A stretch of DNA of 7,173 nt from Dichotomicrobium sp964466965. GTDB taxonomy: Bacteria; Pseudomonadota; Alphaproteobacteria; Rhizobiales; Rhodomicrobiaceae. Below are positions 1-6,415 of this stretch, piece by piece (the stretch's first letter is position 1; every line of letters begins with the position of its first letter). Position numbers and translations under genes: made by a program. A model generated the notes under the pieces. That model did no database searches and had not been told where the DNA came from. It saw nothing but the letters and a program-made list of their open reading frames with translations. The stretch is taken from positions 1 through 7,173 of the forward strand of contig CAYXPZ010000106.1 in NCBI GenBank assembly GCA_964466965.1. The letters are read 5' to 3'.

Positions 1-1886
1 GCAGCCCGCCCCAGGTGCGCACCGACAGCCCGCTGGTGAAAAAGGCGCGCGAAGGTGTGATGGAGTTCCTGCTGATCAACCATCCGCTGGACTGCCCGAT
101 CTGCGATCAGGGCGGCGAGTGCGACCTGCAGGATCAGGCGATGTTCTACGGCGTGGACGGCAGCCGCTTCCACGAGAACAAGCGCGCGGTCGAGGACAAG
201 AATATCGGTCCGCTGATCAAGACGATCATGACGCGCTGCATCCACTGCACCCGCTGCGTGCGCTTCATGCAGGAGGTCGCGGGCGTGCCGGAGCTTGGCG
301 CGATCGGGCGCGGCGAGGACATGGAAATCACCACCTATTTGGAGCACGGCATGACGTCGGAGCTGTCCGGCAACGTCATAGACCTGTGCCCGGTCGGCGC
401 GCTGACCTCGAAGCCCTACGCCTTCACCGCGCGGCCGTGGGAGCTGACCAAAACCGAAAGCATCGACGTGATGGACGCTCTTGGCGCGAATATCCGGGTC
501 GATTCGCGCGGCCGCGAGGTCATGCGCGTTCTGCCGCGCGAGCACGCTGATGTAAACGAAGAGTGGATATCCGACAAGACCCGCTTTGTTTGGGACGGGC
601 TGCGCCGCCAACGGCTCGACCGGCCCTACGTCCGCAAGGACGGCACTCTGCGCGAAGTCAGCTGGGGTGAGGCGTTCAACGCGATCGCGGCGCGGCTGCG
701 CAACACCGCATCAAGGCGTGTTGGCGCCGTCATCGGCGATCTCGCCCCGGTTGAGGACGCCTATGCGCTAAAATCGCTGTTGGGCGGTCTCGGCTCGCCC
801 TACATCGAATGTCGGCAGGACGGCGCCAAGCTCGCCCCGAAGCACGGCCGCGCCAGCTATGTCTTCAACACCGGCGTCGCCGGCATCGATCAGGCCGATG
901 CGCTGCTGCTTATCGGCAGCAACCCGCGGCTGGAAAGCGCCGTGCTGAATGCGCGCATTCTCAAGGGGTATCGCGCCGGCCGTCTGAGCATCGGTCTGAT
1001 TGGCGAGCATGCAGACTTGACCTACGACTATACCTATCTGGGGGCAGGCCCGGACACGCTGCGTGAGATCGCCGAGGGCCGCCACAGCTTCGCCGACGTG
1101 CTCAACAACGCCGAACGGCCTATGCTGGTTATCGGGCAGGGGGCGCTCGCCCGGCCGGATGGCGAAAGCGTACTGCGCCTCGCTGCGCAGACGGCCGTTA
1201 ACACCGGCATGTTGAAGCCTGACGAAGGCTGGAACGGCTTTAATGTGCTGCATACCGCCGCAAGCCGGGTGGGTGCGCTCGACATTGGCTGCGTGCCCTC
1301 AGAAGAAGATGTCGATCTGAACCGGATCCTCGATAAGGTGCAGACCCACGATATCGACGTCGTGTATCTCCTCGGCGCGGATGAGTTTGACGTGAGCAAG
1401 ACGGGCGACGCTTTCGTCATTTATCAGGGCAGCCACGGCGACAGCGGCGCACGGCTGGCCGATGTAATTCTGCCAGGCGCCGCCTACACCGAGAAAGACG
1501 GCACATACGTCAATACCGAAGGCCGTGTTCAAATCGCGCCGCGCGCGGTATTTCCGCCAGGCGAAGCGCGCACCGATTGGGCGATCATCCGTGCGCTCTC
1601 GGAGCACATCGGCCGTGCGCTCCCGTTCGACACGCTGGAGCAACTGCGCAGCGCGCTGTATCGCGATCATCCGCATCTGGCGGAAATCGACCATGCCGAG
1701 CCGGGCGACACCAGCGAGATCGCGGCACTGGCCGATGGTCCCGTGGATGTGACATCCGCACCATTCGTCTCGCCTGTCGAGAGCTATTTCCTGACCAACC
1801 CGATTGCGCGCGCATCGAACGTTATGCAGGAGCTCGCCGCGCTGCAGCAGGCTGATGCGCAGGAGGTAACGGGCACCGATGGCTGA
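1..1886 (+). CDS. nuoG: NADH-quinone oxidoreductase subunit G, 5'-truncated by the window edge
   Basis: This is the large Fe-S subunit of the complex I peripheral arm, which relays electrons from the NADH/FMN module towards NuoI. The reading frame enters from the left edge (first full codon at base 3) and gives 627 visible residues. By comparison with alphaproteobacterial NuoG (about 690 residues), roughly the first 65 are missing, including the N-terminal [2Fe-2S] (N1b) ferredoxin domain, so the GTG at base 15 is not the true start. Numbering from that GTG, the N5 cluster motif HX3CX2CX5C is H23, C27, C30, C36. The N4 cluster ligands are C75, C78, C81 and C125 (in the CPVGAL motif). From about residue 140 the protein continues as the molybdopterin-oxidoreductase-like domain, which in complex I is structural. 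The four cysteines that bind the extra N7 cluster in E. coli-type NuoG are absent, as in mitochondria and many alphaproteobacteria. The last 8 bp overlap nuoH. Confidence 0.97.
   Translation, partial: SPPQVRTDSPLVKKAREGVMEFLLINHPLDCPICDQGGECDLQDQAMFYGVDGSRFHENKRAVEDKNIGPLIKTIMTRCIHCTRCVRFMQEVAGVPELGAIGRGEDMEITTYLEHGMTSELSGNVIDLCPVGALTSKPYAFTARPWELTKTESIDVMDALGANIRVDSRGREVMRVLPREHADVNEEWISDKTRFVWDGLRRQRLDRPYVRKDGTLREVSWGEAFNAIAARLRNTASRRVGAVIGDLAPVEDAYALKSLLGGLGSPYIECRQDGAKLAPKHGRASYVFNTGVAGIDQADALLLIGSNPRLESAVLNARILKGYRAGRLSIGLIGEHADLTYDYTYLGAGPDTLREIAEGRHSFADVLNNAERPMLVIGQGALARPDGESVLRLAAQTAVNTGMLKPDEGWNGFNVLHTAASRVGALDIGCVPSEEDVDLNRILDKVQTHDIDVVYLLGADEFDVSKTGDAFVIYQGSHGDSGARLADVILPGAAYTEKDGTYVNTEGRVQIAPRAVFPPGEARTDWAIIRALSEHIGRALPFDTLEQLRSALYRDHPHLAEIDHAEPGDTSEIAALADGPVDVTSAPFVSPVESYFLTNPIARASNVMQELAALQQADAQEVTGTDG
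1861..1866 (+). promoter_or_regulatory. Shine-Dalgarno site of nuoH
   Basis: A perfect AGGAGG lies inside the last codons of nuoG, 12 bases before the nuoH ATG at 1879. The spacing is a little long. Together with the 8-bp overlap of the two genes it suggests that nuoH translation is coupled to that of nuoG. Confidence 0.7.
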
Positions 1887-2901
1887 GTTGTGGACGAATT
1901 ACGGCTTGCCGACGGCCATCATGCTGGGGCAAAGCCTGCTGCTGCTGTCCAGCGTATTGATAATCATCGCTTATTTGCTCCTGGCGGACCGCAAGATCTG
2001 GGCCGCGGTCCAACTGCGTAAGGGGCCAAATGTTGTCGGTCCCTTCGGCCTGCTTCAGTCCTTTGCCGATTTCCTCAAGTTCATTCTCAAAGAGCCGGTC
2101 GTGCCCGCCGCTGCGGACCGGCCGGTGTTCCTGCTCGCGCCGGTGGTGATGGCGGTGCTGGCGATGTCGGCTTGGGCGGTGATCCCGGTGGCCGACGGCT
2201 GGGTGGTCGCAGACATCAATGTCGGCATCCTCTATATCTTCGCCATCTCTTCGCTCGGGGTGTATGGCGTCATTATGGGGGGCTGGGCGTCTAACTCGAA
2301 ATACCCGTTTCTCGGCGCCCTGCGCTCGGCCGCGCAAATGGTCTCGTATGAGGTCTCGATCGGTTTCGTTATCATCACAGTGCTGCTGGTGGCCGGATCG
2401 CTGAACCTCACCGATATCGTCAATGCGCAGCGCGGTGAGTGGGGCCTGTTCAACTGGTACTGGCTGCCGCTGTTCCCGATGTTCGTGGTGTTCTTCATCT
2501 CGGCGCTGGCGGAGACCAACCGGCCGCCGTTCGACCTGCCGGAGGCGGAGTCCGAGCTGGTCGCGGGATACATGGCCGAGTATTCGTCGACGCCCTATCT
2601 GCTGTTCATGCTGGGCGAGTATGTCGCCATCACCGTGATGTGCGCGCTGACGACGATCCTGTTCCTTGGGGGTTGGCTGCCGCCGTTCGATATCCCACCC
2701 TTCACCTGGGTTCCTGGCGTCGTTTGGTTCACGCTCAAGGTGGTCTTGGTGTTCTTTATGTTCGCGATGGTCAAGGCGATCGTGCCGCGCTACCGCTACG
2801 ATCAGCTCATGCGGCTGGGCTGGAAGGTGTTTCTGCCGCTCTCGCTGGCGATGGTCGTAATTGTCGCTGGCGTTCTGCAATACACCGGCGCGGCGCAATA
2901 A
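1879..2901 (+). CDS. nuoH: NADH-quinone oxidoreductase subunit H (ND1 homologue)
   Basis: NuoH is the membrane subunit that, with NuoB and NuoD, forms the quinone-binding chamber and starts the charged axis running through the membrane arm. The 340-residue product has the family's usual length and its alternating hydrophobic segments (about eight membrane helices expected). Family signatures are visible. The first loop has ADRKIWAAVQLRKGPNVVGP, followed by the QSFADFLKF segment. YEVSIG includes the conserved acidic residue E158. The acidic FDLPEAESELVAGY loop has E222, E224 and E226 and lines the quinone channel in known structures. Near the C-terminus is the PRYRYDQLM motif. The start ATG overlaps the end of nuoG and is served by an AGGAGG upstream. 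It ends 9 bp before nuoI, which lies in the same reading frame behind the TAA stop. No anomaly was seen. Confidence 0.98.
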   Translation: MAELWTNYGLPTAIMLGQSLLLLSSVLIIIAYLLLADRKIWAAVQLRKGPNVVGPFGLLQSFADFLKFILKEPVVPAAADRPVFLLAPVVMAVLAMSAWAVIPVADGWVVADINVGILYIFAISSLGVYGVIMGGWASNSKYPFLGALRSAAQMVSYEVSIGFVIITVLLVAGSLNLTDIVNAQRGEWGLFNWYWLPLFPMFVVFFISALAETNRPPFDLPEAESELVAGYMAEYSSTPYLLFMLGEYVAITVMCALTTILFLGGWLPPFDIPPFTWVPGVVWFTLKVVLVFFMFAMVKAIVPRYRYDQLMRLGWKVFLPLSLAMVVIVAGVLQYTGAAQ

Positions 2902-2906
2902 GGAGG
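2901..2906 (+). promoter_or_regulatory. Shine-Dalgarno site of nuoI
   Basis: AGGAGG begins on the last base of the nuoH stop codon and ends 4 bases before the nuoI ATG. It is a strong core with short spacing, and it fixes the start of nuoI because the in-frame TAA at 2899-2901 excludes any earlier one. Confidence 0.75.
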
Positions 2907-2910
2907 TTTT

Positions 2911-3402
2911 ATGAACCGATTTACCCAAGCGCTCAGAGGCGTGTTGCTGGCAGAGTTCGCCGCGTCGTTCTGGCTGGGCCTCAAGTATCTGGTGAAGCCG
3001 AAGGCGACGGTGGACTATCCCTTCGAAAAGGGGCCGCTTAGCCCGCGCTTCCGCGGCGAGCACGCGTTGCGTCGCTACCCCAACGGCGTCGAGCGCTGCA
3101 TCGCCTGCAAGCTTTGTGAGGCGATCTGTCCCGCCCAAGCGATCACTATTGAGGCCGGTCCGAAGCGCGCCGACGGCACGCGCCGGACGACGCGTTATGA
3201 CATCGACATGGTCAAATGCATCTACTGCGGCTATTGCGAGGAGTCTTGTCCGGTGGACGCGATCGTCGAGGGGCCGAATTTCGAGTTCGCCGCGGAGACC
3301 CGCGAAGAGTTGCTCTATGATAAGGAGAAGCTGCTCGCCAATGGCGACCGCTGGGAGCGCGAGATCGCCAAAAGCCTTGCGCTCGATGCGCCTTATCGTT
3401 AA
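2911..3402 (+). CDS. nuoI: NADH-quinone oxidoreductase subunit I, 2x[4Fe-4S] ferredoxin-type (TYKY homologue)
   Basis: NuoI carries clusters N6a and N6b, which pass electrons from NuoG towards NuoB and the terminal cluster N2 beside the quinone site. It sits at the base of the peripheral arm. The protein has 163 residues, the usual alphaproteobacterial length. Residues 1-30 form an amphipathic or hydrophobic N-terminal segment that in known structures lies on the membrane surface. Two complete CX2CX2CX3CP motifs follow: C63, C66, C69, C73 and C103, C106, C109, C113. The RFRGEHALRRYPNG segment before the first motif and the DAPYR C-terminus are typical of the alphaproteobacterial/mitochondrial branch. 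The start is fixed by an in-frame stop four codons upstream and a strong Shine-Dalgarno site. It is followed by a 38-bp gap before nuoJ. Confidence 0.98.
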   Translation: MNRFTQALRGVLLAEFAASFWLGLKYLVKPKATVDYPFEKGPLSPRFRGEHALRRYPNGVERCIACKLCEAICPAQAITIEAGPKRADGTRRTTRYDIDMVKCIYCGYCEESCPVDAIVEGPNFEFAAETREELLYDKEKLLANGDRWEREIAKSLALDAPYR

Positions 3403-3440
3403 CCCTCGCGCGAACCATTGAAGCGAGCGGATCGGCAGGC

Positions 3441-4049
3441 ATGATCGCGGGGGCATTCTTTTACATTTTCGCGTTTATTACCATCGCTTCTGGGCTGATG
3501 GTGATAACGGTCCGCAACCCCATCCATGCCGTGCTCTTCCTGATCCTGGCTTTTTTCAATTCCGCCGGCTTGTTCCTGCTGCTCGGCGCGGAGTTCCTCG
3601 CCATGATCCTGGTCGTGGTCTATGTCGGTGCGGTCATGGTGCTGTTCCTGTTCGTGGTGATGATGCTTGATGTCGATTTCGCGGAGATGCGCGCCGGCTT
3701 CATGAAGTATCTGCCCATCGGCGCGGCCGTCGGCATCATCCTGCTGGTGGAACTCAGCCTGGTGATTGGCGCCTGGACCATTTCCGAGCAGAGCCTGGCG
3801 CAGCGCGCTGCTCCAATCCCCGGCGGCGAGGTCACCAACACAGAAGCGCTCGGGGCGATCCTTTACACTGACTACGTCTATTTCTTCGAGCTTGCCGGGA
3901 TCATCCTGCTGGTGGCGATGATCGGCGCGATCGTGTTGACCCTGCGCCAACGCGAGGGCGTCAAGCGCCAGGACATCGCCGAACAGGTCGCGCGCCGGCC
4001 CCGTGACGCCATTGAAGTGCGTCACATCGAGCCCGGTCAGGGTTTGTGA
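3441..4049 (+). CDS. nuoJ: NADH-quinone oxidoreductase subunit J (ND6 homologue)
   Basis: NuoJ is a small membrane subunit between NuoH/NuoA and NuoK. Its third helix changes conformation (a pi-bulge) during turnover in known structures and is thought to help couple quinone reduction to pumping. The 202-residue product shows about five hydrophobic segments. The family signature VYVGAVMVLFLFVVMM spans residues 60-75 and corresponds to TM3, preceded by the GAEFLAMI segment with E51. The last membrane segment contains LLVAMIGAIVLTLR, followed by a charged cytoplasmic tail. The ATG at 3441 is the first canonical start in this frame after the nuoI stop. Its ribosome site is weak: only GAGCGG (3425-3430) or a too-close GGCAGG is seen, so expression may depend partly on coupling to upstream translation. 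An 83-bp gap separates it from nuoK. Confidence 0.96.
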   Translation: MIAGAFFYIFAFITIASGLMVITVRNPIHAVLFLILAFFNSAGLFLLLGAEFLAMILVVVYVGAVMVLFLFVVMMLDVDFAEMRAGFMKYLPIGAAVGIILLVELSLVIGAWTISEQSLAQRAAPIPGGEVTNTEALGAILYTDYVYFFELAGIILLVAMIGAIVLTLRQREGVKRQDIAEQVARRPRDAIEVRHIEPGQGL

Positions 4050-4132
4050 CGCGCCGGAAACGTCTTGCAACGTCCAGGCACGCGCGATAAGGCATCGCCG
4101 CAGCGCTTGCTCGCCCCACAGGAGCATGATGT
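4050..4132 (+). other. nuoJ-nuoK intergenic spacer, the longest gap in the cluster
   Basis: The 83 bp between nuoJ and nuoK hold a short direct repeat (AACGTC at 4059-4064 and 4069-4074, 10-bp period). There is also a small inverted repeat (GCGAT 4084-4088, ATCGC 4094-4098) that could form a 5-bp stem with a 5-base loop. The nuoK ribosome site is at the right end. No T-tract follows the stem, so it is not a convincing terminator, and no promoter elements are recognisable. Confidence 0.5.
4120..4124 (+). promoter_or_regulatory. Shine-Dalgarno site of nuoK
   Basis: AGGAG lies 8 bases before the ATG at 4133, which is good spacing. Two other ATGs (4126 and 4129) lie between them in other frames. 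A TGA at 4127-4129 is in frame with nuoK and excludes an earlier start, so 4133 is the start used. Confidence 0.75.
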
Positions 4133-4441
4133 ATGGATATCGGACTGGCCCACTATCTGACGGTCGCCTCGATCCTGTTCACGCTCGGCGTCTTCGGCAT
4201 TTTCATCAACCGCAAGAACGTCATCGTCATCCTGATGTCGATCGAGCTTATGCTGCTGGCGGTCAACATCAACCTGGTGGCATTCTCGGCGTTCCTGAAT
4301 GACCTGGTGGGCCAGATCTTCACGCTGTTCGTTCTGACGGTCGCCGCGGCGGAGGCGGCTATCGGACTGGCGATCGTTGTTGTCTATTACCGCAACCGCG
4401 GCACCATCGCCGTTGACGAGATCAACGTGCTCAAGGGCTGA
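4133..4441 (+). CDS. nuoK: NADH-quinone oxidoreductase subunit K (ND4L homologue)
   Basis: NuoK is a three-helix membrane subunit related to the MrpC antiporter protein. It links the quinone-site module to the NuoN/M/L pumps through buried glutamates. The 102-residue product matches the usual 100-102 length, with three hydrophobic segments at about 5-25, 30-54 and 61-86. Both functionally important membrane glutamates are present: E38 in MSIELML and E74 in VAAAEAAIGLA (E. coli E36 and E72). The C-terminal VVYYRNRGTI motif is typical. An in-frame TGA two codons upstream fixes the start. It is followed 27 bp later by nuoL. Confidence 0.98.
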   Translation: MDIGLAHYLTVASILFTLGVFGIFINRKNVIVILMSIELMLLAVNINLVAFSAFLNDLVGQIFTLFVLTVAAAEAAIGLAIVVVYYRNRGTIAVDEINVLKG

Positions 4442-4453
4442 CGCGCGCGAACC

Positions 4454-4459
4454 GGGGGA
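4454..4459 (+). promoter_or_regulatory. Probable Shine-Dalgarno site of nuoL
   Basis: GGGGGA lies 9 bases before the nuoL ATG at 4469. It is an imperfect but well-spaced match. An in-frame TAA at 4460-4462 makes 4469 the earliest possible start. Confidence 0.55.
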
Positions 4460-4468
4460 TAACGAAGC

Positions 4469-6412
4469 ATGTACACCACCATCGTTCTCCTGCCCGCGAT
4501 CAGCGCGCTCTTCGTCGGCCTGCTCGGCCGTTACATCGGCAATGCCGCTTCCGGATGGATCGCCAGCATCGCGCTCGTCATTAGCGCTATCCTGTCCTGG
4601 ATCGCTTTCTTCTCGGTCGGGCTGGAGGGAGAGACAGCGCGCATCGTGCTGTTTGATTGGATTGTCTCCGGCGAGATGGTGGCGGAATGGAGCCTGCGCA
4701 TCGACACGCTCACGGCGGTGATGCTCGTCGTCGTAACCACGGTCTCCAGCCTCGTGCACATCTACTCGATCGGCTATATGGCGCATGACGAGGGCCAGCC
4801 GCGCTTCTTCGCCTATCTCTCGCTGTTCACCTTCGCCATGCTGGCGCTGGTCACGGCGGACAACCTGTTGCAGCTGTTCTTCGGCTGGGAAGGCGTGGGA
4901 CTGGCGTCGTATCTGCTGATCGGCTTCTGGTATCACAAGCCATCGGCCAATTCGGCGGCGATCAAGGCGTTTGTCGTCAACCGCGTCGGCGATTTCGGCT
5001 TCCTGCTCGGCATCTTCGCGATCTTCGCCACCTTCGGCACCATCAGCTTGGATGCGATCTTCGCCGCTGCGCCGGGCAAGGTGGACGAGACGATCCATTT
5101 CCTCGGGCAGGACTTCGACCTGCTCACTGTCGCCTGTCTCTTGCTGTTCATGGGAGCGATGGGCAAGTCGGCCCAGTTTCTGTTGCACACCTGGCTGCCC
5201 GACGCGATGGAAGGCCCCACGCCGGTCTCCGCGCTGATCCACGCCGCGACGATGGTGACGGCGGGTGTGTTCCTCGTGGCGCGGATGTCGCCGTTGTTCG
5301 AGCTTGCGCCGTTTGCGCTAACGGTGGTGACTGCCTTCGGTGCGATCACCGCGTTCTTCGCCGCGACGGTTGGCATCGCGCAGAACGACATCAAGCGCGT
5401 GATCGCCTATTCGACCTGTTCGCAGCTTGGCTACATGTTCGTCGCGCTCGGCGTCGGGGCCTACTCGGTCGGCATCTTCCACCTGTTCACGCACGCGTTC
5501 TTCAAGGCGCTGTTGTTCCTCGGCGCCGGGTCGGTCATTCACGCGCTGCATGAGGAGCAGGACCTGCGCAAGATGGGCGGGCTGGCGCGCAAGATCCCGT
5601 TGACTTGGGCGATGATGCTGATCGGCACGCTGGCGCTGACCGGATTCCCGCTGACGGCTGGGTATTACTCGAAAGATGCGATCGTCGAAGCGGCCTACGC
5701 CGCGAGCAACCCGGTCAGCATCTATGCGTTCTGGGCCACGGTGATCGCTGCGTTTCTGACGTCGGCCTATTCTTGGCGTCTGATGTTCATGGCGTTCCAC
5801 GGTCGGCCGCGCATGAACGAGGAGACGCTGTCGAAGGTGCACGAATCGCCGCCGGTGATGACGCTGCCGCTGATCGCGCTGGCGATAGGGTCGCTGGGGG
5901 CGGGCTACGCCTTTTACGGGTTGTTCATCGGGTATGACCACGCCGCCTTTTGGGGCGGCTCGCTGTTCACCGCCGAGGGCAACACGATCCTGGAAGATTT
6001 GCATCACGTGCCCGGCTGGGTCGTGGGCGCGCCCACCACAATGATGATAGCCGGGCTCGGTGTTGCCTGGTTGGCCTATATCGGTCTGCCGTGGCTTCCG
6101 GGACTGCTCACGCGCATCTTCAAGCCGGTCCACCTGTTCCTGCTGAATAAGTGGTACATCGATGAATTGTACGACTGGATGCTTGTCCGGCCGTATCGTT
6201 GGCTCGCACGCCAACTGTGGAAGGTCGGCGATGGCGCGATCATCGACGGGCTCGGACCGGACGGCATATCCGCGCGTGTCACCGACATCACCGCGCGCGT
6301 GGTGCGTCTGCAGACCGGCTTTGTCTATCACTACGCCTTCATCATGCTGGTCGGCGTTGCGCTGATCATCAGCTATTTCCTCTATCTCATTCTGGGCCGG
6401 GGAGGCTTCTAG
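4469..6412 (+). CDS. nuoL: NADH-quinone oxidoreductase subunit L (ND5 homologue), distal proton pump
   Basis: NuoL is the antiporter-like pump at the tip of the membrane arm, related to MrpA. The 647-residue product is full length for the family (16 membrane helices plus the long lateral helix expected at the C-terminal end). The conserved proton-path residues are in place: E141 in GWEGVGLASYLL (TM5), the acidic residue in NRVGDFGF, K233 in MGKSAQFLLHTWLPDA (TM7), the lysine of NDIKRVIAYST (TM8 region), histidine and lysine in THAFFKALLFLGAGS, and the TM12 lysine in TAGYYSKDAI. The C-terminal quarter carries the long amphipathic helix and a final membrane segment ending in LGRGGF. The start is set by an upstream in-frame TAA. 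nuoM follows 3 bp after the TAG, and its ribosome site sits within the last nuoL codons. Confidence 0.98.
   Translation: MYTTIVLLPAISALFVGLLGRYIGNAASGWIASIALVISAILSWIAFFSVGLEGETARIVLFDWIVSGEMVAEWSLRIDTLTAVMLVVVTTVSSLVHIYSIGYMAHDEGQPRFFAYLSLFTFAMLALVTADNLLQLFFGWEGVGLASYLLIGFWYHKPSANSAAIKAFVVNRVGDFGFLLGIFAIFATFGTISLDAIFAAAPGKVDETIHFLGQDFDLLTVACLLLFMGAMGKSAQFLLHTWLPDAMEGPTPVSALIHAATMVTAGVFLVARMSPLFELAPFALTVVTAFGAITAFFAATVGIAQNDIKRVIAYSTCSQLGYMFVALGVGAYSVGIFHLFTHAFFKALLFLGAGSVIHALHEEQDLRKMGGLARKIPLTWAMMLIGTLALTGFPLTAGYYSKDAIVEAAYAASNPVSIYAFWATVIAAFLTSAYSWRLMFMAFHGRPRMNEETLSKVHESPPVMTLPLIALAIGSLGAGYAFYGLFIGYDHAAFWGGSLFTAEGNTILEDLHHVPGWVVGAPTTMMIAGLGVAWLAYIGLPWLPGLLTRIFKPVHLFLLNKWYIDELYDWMLVRPYRWLARQLWKVGDGAIIDGLGPDGISARVTDITARVVRLQTGFVYHYAFIMLVGVALIISYFLYLILGRGGF
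6399..6405 (+). promoter_or_regulatory. Shine-Dalgarno site of nuoM
   Basis: GGGGAGG lies within the last codons of nuoL and ends 10 bases before the nuoM ATG at 6416. The 3-bp gap between the genes and this embedded ribosome site suggest translational coupling of nuoL and nuoM. Confidence 0.7.
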
Positions 6413-6415
6413 GGC

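Noticed and set aside
15..17. GTG at base 15 as the start of a shorter NuoG
   Set aside because: The frame is open to the left edge, and the sequence here aligns with the interior of NuoG, just before the N5 cluster motif. The gene is cut by the window rather than starting here.
2439..3041. Open frame of 200 codons on the + strand in another frame over nuoH/nuoI
   Set aside because: It overlaps nuoH and nuoI, whose translations match their families throughout. The alternative frame gives no recognisable protein.
3405..3427. Inverted repeat CTCGC/GCGAG in the nuoI-nuoJ gap as a terminator
   Set aside because: The stem is only 5 bp with a 13-base loop and no T-tract, and it lies inside an operon whose next gene must be co-expressed.
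1822..3456. Long open frame of 544 codons on the - strand, antisense to nuoH and nuoI
   Set aside because: The translation is rich in Arg, His, Gln and Asp with no recognisable domain. It mirrors the codon structure of GC-rich membrane-protein genes on the other strand, both of which are certain.
4037..5242. Open frame of 401 codons on the - strand, antisense to nuoK and the start of nuoL
   Set aside because: It has the same low-complexity Arg/Asp/Gln/Glu-rich shadow composition and covers two well-identified genes. No ribosome site or domain was recognised.
5318..6331. Open frame of 337 codons on the - strand, antisense to nuoL
   Set aside because: It is a shadow of nuoL, with charged low-complexity translation and no family resemblance.
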